From assembly GCA_965220385.1 (NCBI GenBank), contig OZ244825.1:5766001-5830000 (forward strand): DNA of 64,000 nucleotides. Direction: 5' to 3'. The DNA is from PCPOR2b sp965220385. Its GTDB lineage: Bacteria > Poribacteria > WGA-4E > PCPOR2b. Positions 58,844 to 64,000 of the stretch are shown here, one piece after another. The number at the start of each line of letters is the position of its first letter. Position 1 is the stretch's first letter. The notes below the pieces were generated by a model. The model searched no databases. It saw only the letters and a list, made by a program, of their open reading frames with translations, and was not told where the DNA came from. The position numbers and the translations under genes were made by a program.

Positions 58844-60856
58844 GTTGACCACCCCATCGCCGTTGGGGTCAGGGGCGGATTGCCCCAAGCCGTTGGCAAC
58901 CTGAACCAAATCTAATATGTTGACGACCCAATCGCCATTGACATCGGCAGGATGTTTGGCTTTGAGGTAAATCTCGCCATCAAGATTGGGGAGATGGTGG
59001 GTGGTCGCAGGTCCATTATCTGTCCGATCCGAGACAGGAAATGCCGAAGCAGGCAGCGTGATTGTCTGAGATTCCCCACTCCGATTATAGACCGCCCAAC
59101 CATTCGTGAACTCTCTGATATACAAGCTCTCAATATCTTCTTGATAGCGCTGCGCTGTGGGTCCAACAGGTTGTCCGAGATCCACATCCCAGAAGGGATA
59201 CCAGAAGTGATCTTGGTAATAGTGTCCTGTCGTATATAATGCGTATCCATCGGAAAGGGTGAGGCTCATTGTCGTAAAAACGCGCATCCAACGCTTATTG
59301 GTTGGGCTATCTGGTCGCTCAGTCGAAATCCCCTGACCCTGTACGCAGTTTATCCGCGGCTCTCTTACGTTCGCTTCAAACCAGATGAGCGCATCTTCAA
59401 TCTCGGCAAGAAGGTCGTTGCTGAAACCGCTGTCGAGGTCACGAGTCGTTTCCATGAAACCACCATTGATGTAGGGAGCCGAACTTGGAAGTTTAAACCA
59501 ATTACTATTAACCAGTATCAAGAAATCGTCCCGCACCGACTCTCGAATACGTTGGAGTATTGAGAGTAAAGCCGCTTTTTCTTGTTCAAATGTGATAGGC
59601 GATGCTAACGTCTCACCCCAACGTGGTTTAAGCATTTGATACTCATCACTCCAACCGTCGAAAAAGATACCGTCATATAAACCACACTGAGCAACAGAAA
59701 TTGCTTGACCAACAATAACGTCTTGGACCTCCGGTAGTGCGAAATTTACCATGTAAGCGCGCGAGCTCCGTTCTGGCGGTGCCTCTGAGATAGGGATGCC
59801 ATTTATATCTCGTACCCAACCAAACCAATCTTCAGAATAATGAACCACAGGATGTGCGCTTAAATGTCGGATCCCGACGAGGAAAAGCATATTGGGATTT
59901 TTGGCAACGAGGCGTTCTCGTCTGGCTATTGCTTTTGGTAAATTGCCACTCAGTTTAGACCACGGGGGCGACTTTTGAAAACTGAGATCAAAAGGTGCGT
60001 GAGCCCAGTATAAATCGTGATACGATACAAGTTCTGGATTGTGTCCCCCAATGCCCCCGTACCGGTCCGGATTTGAACGGCTTATATCACCTGATAATGA
60101 AGCTAGTGGAATTATTGAATGATGCCAGCCTACCACACTAGACGGTAAACTCCGAGTTACAATTCGTTCTTGGATTGGAGTAGGCGATAGCAGGCAAAAC
60201 TCATCGTAGGTCAATACACTCAGAGATAGCCCTTGAAGCGGACTAAAATCGACTATCTGGTTGTCCTCAATCCGTAGTTCGTCCAACTGCGTTAAATTTG
60301 CGAGCGGAGTGATATCTGTAATTCGATTGCCAGTAATCTCTAATCTGGTGAGTTGTGTAAGGTTTGATAACGGTGTTATATCCCGAATATGAACACAGCG
60401 TTGAAGGTCAAGCACCTTCAACTGCGTAAGATTTGACAAAACTGTAATGTCTGTTAGGTCGATGGCAGCAAGATAGAGGGATTCGAGGTGAATCAGGTTG
60501 GCAAGAGGTGAAATATCAACGATAGGATTCCTTGAAAGTGATAGTAATTCCAAATTTATCAAGCCTGATAGTGGACTAAAATCGACAATCTGATTGAACG
60601 CGAGTATAAGAGACTTCAGGTTGGTAGCATGTTCTAAGCCAGTGAGGTTTTCGATTTCCATAGCCTCTGCATGAAGCCTAAATAATTTTAACATCGCCTG
60701 CTGGGTAATCGGCACTCCAGATGACAACCCCAACTCCTCACGGATAGCCCGTTCCAAGTTAGGATCAGGTATCTCCACAATTTGGGCAAATGCGCCACCG
60801 CCCCAACTACTGAATGTGATGAAAGTGCACAAGCAGTAAAACCTAAAAACATTCAT
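58802..60856 (-). CDS. Exported LRR / glycoside-hydrolase-like / dockerin protein 2
   Basis: 684 residues. The start at 60856 has AAAGGA 6 nt upstream. MNVFRFYCLCTFITFSSWGG then GAFA is a signal peptide. It has about six internalin-type repeats (ITPLSNLTQLTRLEITGNRI, LANLIHLESLYLAAIDLTDI), a hydrolase-like middle (AQCGLYDGIFFDGWSDEYQM) and the same dockerin ending (DPNGDGVVNILDLVFVAQ). It aligns to the neighbour over the full length but has diverged in the repeats and has an extra stretch near VVGWHHSIIPLASLSGD. A tandem paralogue, probably secreted, with a different glycan or partner preference. Confidence 0.85.
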   Translation of the reverse strand: MNVFRFYCLCTFITFSSWGGGAFAQIVEIPDPNLERAIREELGLSSGVPITQQAMLKLFRLHAEAMEIENLTGLEHATNLKSLILAFNQIVDFSPLSGLINLELLSLSRNPIVDISPLANLIHLESLYLAAIDLTDITVLSNLTQLKVLDLQRCVHIRDITPLSNLTQLTRLEITGNRITDITPLANLTQLDELRIEDNQIVDFSPLQGLSLSVLTYDEFCLLSPTPIQERIVTRSLPSSVVGWHHSIIPLASLSGDISRSNPDRYGGIGGHNPELVSYHDLYWAHAPFDLSFQKSPPWSKLSGNLPKAIARRERLVAKNPNMLFLVGIRHLSAHPVVHYSEDWFGWVRDINGIPISEAPPERSSRAYMVNFALPEVQDVIVGQAISVAQCGLYDGIFFDGWSDEYQMLKPRWGETLASPITFEQEKAALLSILQRIRESVRDDFLILVNSNWFKLPSSAPYINGGFMETTRDLDSGFSNDLLAEIEDALIWFEANVREPRINCVQGQGISTERPDSPTNKRWMRVFTTMSLTLSDGYALYTTGHYYQDHFWYPFWDVDLGQPVGPTAQRYQEDIESLYIREFTNGWAVYNRSGESQTITLPASAFPVSDRTDNGPATTHHLPNLDGEIYLKAKHPADVNGDWVVNILDLVQVANGLGQSAPDPNGDGVVNILDLVFVAQQFSQ

Positions 60857-60913
60857 AGTTTTCCTTTCATTCAAAGCGAAAAACACCCTCCTTCAATTTA
60901 ACCTTTGCTCAAC

Positions 60914-61687
60914 TCACCCTTTCTGTGCAGTCAACCACTCCTCATACTCTCTCCTGCCTTCATCGTTGAACGGATAGTATTTCTGCAGATCCCCGCCCTC
61001 CCGTAATTTCATGCGGACGAACACCTCATGCTCCTCACGCTCACCAGCGATATCAAGAATGCGCGGTATCAACCGAGGGGGTACAACGATCGCCCCGCCA
61101 TCGTCCGCCATGATAATGTCGCCGGGATTCACCAAGACCTTGCCGCAACCGATGGGAAGGTTGAAGTCGGCGGGAAAGAGGTTCATGTGCCCAGCCCCAC
61201 CCGTAGTCACAGCGGTCGACCAGACCGGCACCTTCAGTTCTTGGAATATCGGCACAGAATCCCGGATGCCAGCATCTATGACAACACCGGCCCCACCCTG
61301 CGCTTGGAAATAGGTCATCAACATCTCTCCGAAGCAGCCGGTGGCGAGGTCTCCCCTACCGTCTACCACAATCACATCGCCAGCCTGTACTTCAAACATT
61401 ACCTCCCATAAGGCAGAGGTTTTCTCCCCGGCTTCCTCGCCTTCAGGTTCCGATTCTTCGGCGGACGCCCCCGGTATCTGATAGCCTCGCATCTGGTCTT
61501 CGCGCTGTGGTGTGAACCGAAGCGTCAGCGCAGGTCCGACAATTTTACTCCCGGGCACACGCGCGATGGGACCCTCCATAAAGGTTCTGCGCACGCCCAA
61601 AGCTTCCATGGTGGAGGTCACGGCATCGGTTCCCAACTCATATAACGCCTCAATAATTTCAGGTGTGGGTCGTTTGATAGTGGACAT
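60914..61687 (-). CDS. RraA-like / 4-hydroxy-4-methyl-2-oxoglutarate aldolase family protein
   Basis: 257 residues. The start at 61687 has TAGGAG 8 nt upstream; the frame opens to 61780 without an SD. ALYELGTDAVTSTMEALGVR is the first landmark. VQAGDVIVVDGRGDLATGCF and GGAGVVIDAGIRDSVPIF carry the Gly-rich loop and the Arg-Asp pair that bind substrate and metal in HMG aldolases. Length exceeds that of bacterial RraA (about 160), with an acidic insertion (ASAEESEPEGEEAGEK) and a C-terminal helical extension. It probably acts as an aldolase/decarboxylase on 2-oxo acids rather than as an RNase E inhibitor. Cytoplasmic. Confidence 0.82.
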   Translation of the reverse strand: MSTIKRPTPEIIEALYELGTDAVTSTMEALGVRRTFMEGPIARVPGSKIVGPALTLRFTPQREDQMRGYQIPGASAEESEPEGEEAGEKTSALWEVMFEVQAGDVIVVDGRGDLATGCFGEMLMTYFQAQGGAGVVIDAGIRDSVPIFQELKVPVWSTAVTTGGAGHMNLFPADFNLPIGCGKVLVNPGDIIMADDGGAIVVPPRLIPRILDIAGEREEHEVFVRMKLREGGDLQKYYPFNDEGRREYEEWLTAQKG

Positions 61688-62041
61688 ATTTTGGACTCCT
61701 ATAGGTCGGTCTAGTTGCGGATTGGCAAATTTCACGGACGGGATGGGGACAATAGGGGGCATAAGAGAAATCTGTGCCATCTGTCAAATCTGCGGTTGGA
61801 TTTTCCTTGCCTATTTGGGAAATATATGACAGCCATTTTACCCGTTTGTTGCCGTTCGGTCAACAGCAAAAATCGTTGTGGAGCGGGTACTTGTTTTTGG
61901 GCGAATAGCGATAATGTTCTGATTTCTGATTTCTTTTTCGAGTCATTCCTGCTACAATGTCCAATAGACTAACAGTACATTAGAACGTCAATTGAGGGAC
62001 TGAGCAAGATCATCGGAAATCAGTAGGGAGGGTATTTGCCA
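61688..62041. other. Intergenic stretch between divergent genes
   Basis: 354 nt between the RraA-like gene and the propeller gene. I see no RNA gene and no convincing -35/-10 pair; a TACAAT near 61953 has no good -35. The stretch ends with the SD GGGAGGG of the propeller gene. Confidence 0.4.
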
Positions 62042-63511
62042 ATGATATCTGTCGCTTCCGCAATGCTTACACTATTAAGAGATGCAACCACGCAAACGGT
62101 TTCACCTGTTGACATCGGGAATCGGCTCGAACTGTTCGTTGACGATTATCTGATTGATGAGATAGCTGGTGCAACGCAACGGTTACACCAACCACAACCG
62201 CAGGACGTTGCTTGTGTGCATGATAATCCGTGGGAGGGCAGCACCTGCGGCTATAAAACTGTGTTTCAAGATGGCGATCTCTACCGGATGTATTACCGGG
62301 GCAGCCATGTCGTTTATACAACTGAGGGCTTTGACAATGACCACCACCCACAGGTGGTCTGCTACGCCGAAAGCCACGATGGGATACACTGGACCAAACC
62401 GGATCTTGGCTTGATTGCGTTTGATGGTGGGAAGCAGAACAACATCATCTGGGAGGGGATTGGATCACACAACTTTGCACCTTTCAAGGACGAAAATCCC
62501 GATTGCAAGCCGGACGAAAGGTACAAGGCACTCGGTTCGGCTGAGCGTACGTTATATGCGTTCAAATCCCCCGATGGCATCCACTGGTCGCTCATGAGCG
62601 ATGAGCCTGTAATCACCAAAGGTGCGTTTGACTCACAGAACCTCGCTTTTTGGGATACGGTACGCGGCGAATACCGTGAATACCATCGCGATTTCCGGGA
62701 GGGACGCGACATCCGCACAGGGACATCAAAAGATTTCCTTAATTGGTCTGATCCTGAATGGTTGGGCTATTCGCCAAGTCGGGTCAGCGAACTGTATACG
62801 AATCAGATTATTCCATACTACCGCGCCCCGCATATCTTCCTCGGTTTTCCAACCCGATACACCGACCGAGGGTGGACAGAATCGACGAAAGCCCTGCCAG
62901 AGCTTGAGTATCGCCGCCTTCGAGGCCACGTGTCTGAACGCGAGGGGACAGCGGTAACAGATGGGATGTTCATGAGCAGTCGGGATGGGGAGCATTTCAA
63001 CGTTTGGCCCGAATCCTTTATCCGTCCCGGCTTAAGATTGAGAGGTAACTGGTTCTACGGCGACAACTATCAGAATTGGGGGTTGGTCGAAACAGAATCG
63101 CACATTGATGGCGCGCCCGATGAGATTTCCGTTTATGCGAGTGAAGATTCGCATCAGGGTGACGATTGTCGCTGGCGACGTTATACGATCCGAATTGATG
63201 GATTTGTCTCAATGCAGGGTCCGTTGAGCGGTGGGGAATTTGTGACAAAGCCTTTGACCTTCAAAGGAGATCAACTCGCCATTAACTTCTCAACCTCTGG
63301 GGCGGGTAGTATTCAGGTCGAAGTTCAGGATGCGTCCGGCAACGCCATCTCTGACTTCGGATTGGACGATTGCCCGGAGGTCTTCGGTGATGATCTCGAA
63401 CGGATAGTAACGTGGAAGCGCGGCACAGATGTGAGTCAGCTTTCGGGACAGCCTATCCGGCTGCGGTTTCTGTTAAAGGACGCGGACCTCTATTCAATTC
63501 GGTTCAGTTAG
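62042..63511 (+). CDS. Five-bladed-propeller glycoside-hydrolase-like protein (GH32/43-like)
   Basis: 489 residues. The ATG at 62042 has GGGAGGG at 9-nt spacing; the TTG at 62036 is too close to it. Blades start with LELFVDDYLIDEIAGATQRL, then YRMYYRGSHVVYTTEG, YAESHDGIHWTKPDLGLI, AFKSPDGIHWSLM and GTSKDFLNWSDPEWLG, typical of uncharacterised propellers of the GH32/43/68 clan in Planctomycetes and Poribacteria. The C-terminal 120 residues (PLTFKGDQLAINFSTSGAGS) form a beta-sandwich. Catalytic residues are not clearly assigned. A terminator hairpin follows at 63532. It may be an exported or cytoplasmic glycosidase; no clear signal peptide. Confidence 0.7.
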   Translation: MISVASAMLTLLRDATTQTVSPVDIGNRLELFVDDYLIDEIAGATQRLHQPQPQDVACVHDNPWEGSTCGYKTVFQDGDLYRMYYRGSHVVYTTEGFDNDHHPQVVCYAESHDGIHWTKPDLGLIAFDGGKQNNIIWEGIGSHNFAPFKDENPDCKPDERYKALGSAERTLYAFKSPDGIHWSLMSDEPVITKGAFDSQNLAFWDTVRGEYREYHRDFREGRDIRTGTSKDFLNWSDPEWLGYSPSRVSELYTNQIIPYYRAPHIFLGFPTRYTDRGWTESTKALPELEYRRLRGHVSEREGTAVTDGMFMSSRDGEHFNVWPESFIRPGLRLRGNWFYGDNYQNWGLVETESHIDGAPDEISVYASEDSHQGDDCRWRRYTIRIDGFVSMQGPLSGGEFVTKPLTFKGDQLAINFSTSGAGSIQVEVQDASGNAISDFGLDDCPEVFGDDLERIVTWKRGTDVSQLSGQPIRLRFLLKDADLYSIRFS

Positions 63512-63531
63512 AGTTATAGGCTTAAAAATAG

Positions 63532-63564
63532 AGAAACCGAGTTTTTGTCAAAAACTCGGTTTCT
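63532..63564. terminator. Hairpin, probably bidirectional terminator
   Basis: AGAAACCGAGTTTTT pairs perfectly with AAAAACTCGGTTTCT around a GTC loop (15-bp stem). It lies 20 nt after the propeller stop and 49 nt before the stop of the convergent aldo/keto reductase. There is no distal T-run, but the stem has a T-rich side. Confidence 0.6.
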
Positions 63565-63613
63565 GATGCTTCGTCTTACCGAAGTAGGAACTTGGAATTA
63601 ATTTGGATTAAAA

Positions 63614-64000
63614 TTAAGGAGTCGGTGCGTCTCCACGCAGCAATCCCTCTGCTTTTAGCTCACTCCAAAGATCCGCGGGGATGGGGTGTTCAAATATCTC
63701 GACGTTCGATTGAACATGCTCCGGCATTAGCCCTCCCGGAATCGCTGCGGCGACGATCGGGTGTGCCAACGGGAACTGTAACGCGGCTGCCCGGAGCGGC
63801 ACGTCATGTCGATCACAGACCGCTTGGATGCGCCGCGTTTTTTCCAATACCTCAGGGGGCGCTGGCGCATAGGCGTAATACGCATTCTCCGTCGCGCCTG
63901 TCGCCAGAATACCAGAGGCGAATACCGCACCAATTACCACACCGACACCGCGTTCCTCGCACTGTGGAAATTCAGCGTCCAAAACCTCCTGATCCAGCAG
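63614..64000 (-). CDS. Aldo/keto reductase, C-terminal part (5' end beyond window)
   Basis: About 128 residues are visible, and the frame is open to the window end. GVGVVIGAVFASGILATG is the conserved strand where AKRs show their late substrate-loop Gly-rich segment, and RAAALQFPLAHPIVAAAIPG then GLMPEHVQSNVEIF is the NADPH-binding end (typically AALxFxLxHPxVxxxIPG). This resembles the D-threo-aldose/L-fucose dehydrogenase subgroup. The catalytic Asp, Tyr, Lys and His would lie outside the window. Probable sugar oxidation fits the neighbouring genes. Confidence 0.82.
   Translation of the reverse strand: MLDQEVLDAEFPQCEERGVGVVIGAVFASGILATGATENAYYAYAPAPPEVLEKTRRIQAVCDRHDVPLRAAALQFPLAHPIVAAAIPGGLMPEHVQSNVEIFEHPIPADLWSELKAEGLLRGDAPTP

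Overview
The window looks like a fragment of an uncultured, Gram-negative-type bacterial chromosome. GC is near 50 percent and genes are spaced, with purine-rich Shine-Dalgarno (SD) sites. The gene mix resembles Candidatus Poribacteria or a similar sponge- or marine-associated lineage: phytanoyl-CoA-type dioxygenases, DegT aminotransferases, Gfo/Idh/MocA oxidoreductases, BNR sialidase-like proteins, dockerin and FlgD-like C-termini, CBM9/DUF5916 proteins and ECF sigma factors fused to exported domains. This placement is inference; the window holds no rRNA, tRNA or other phylogenetic marker.

Region by region. 1-6.9 kb: the end of a GNAT/SCP2 acetyltransferase, an ADP-ribosyltransferase-like protein, a DUF5916 outer-membrane protein, an APH-type kinase, a zinc-finger/HTH fusion, two TA-flanked MITE-like elements and a frameshifted VOC gene. 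6.9-13 kb: a metallo-beta-lactamase-fold protein, a CocE hydrolase, a PhyH dioxygenase, MsrP and a DegT aminotransferase. 13-22 kb: repeats, an ECF-sigma/BNR fusion, a TlpA-type thioredoxin with SMP-30, a GH4 enzyme, a second DegT aminotransferase and a Gfo/Idh/MocA oxidoreductase. 22-32 kb: eleven consecutive minus-strand genes, including ROK kinase, a two-gene CHAD, CYTH, a phosphoesterase, a repeat protein, an isochorismatase-like hydrolase, an M20 peptidase and a degenerate EF-Tu paralogue. 32-40 kb: exported PD40 and FG-GAP proteins, an ECF-sigma/DUF4159 fusion and its sigma-less tandem paralogue. 40-44 kb: uridine kinase, a membrane multihaem cytochrome, an HtrA-like protein lacking the catalytic triad and an exported laminin-G-like protein. 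45-47 kb: a candidate defence cluster (two TIR proteins diverging from an Mrr-type nuclease). 47-64 kb: catabolic and surface genes in tandem duplicates (two unrecognised proteins, two sialidase-like proteins around a glycoside-hydrolase-like gene, two LRR/hydrolase/dockerin proteins), then an RraA-like protein, a five-bladed-propeller protein and the end of an aldo/keto reductase.

Recurring themes are tandem duplication (TIR, half-CHAD, DUF4159, 393-398-residue unknowns, sialidases, LRR-dockerin proteins), enzyme folds that have lost catalytic residues (HtrA, EF-Tu, MBL fold), and many short palindromic intergenic repeats. The carbohydrate genes suggest glycan breakdown at the cell surface followed by sugar oxidation inside the cell. 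The strongest candidates for undescribed biology are the two ECF-sigma fusions with a ribosome-binding site and in-frame ATG at the domain junction, the degenerate EF-Tu, the triad-less HtrA, the split half-CHAD genes and the TIR-TIR-Mrr cluster.
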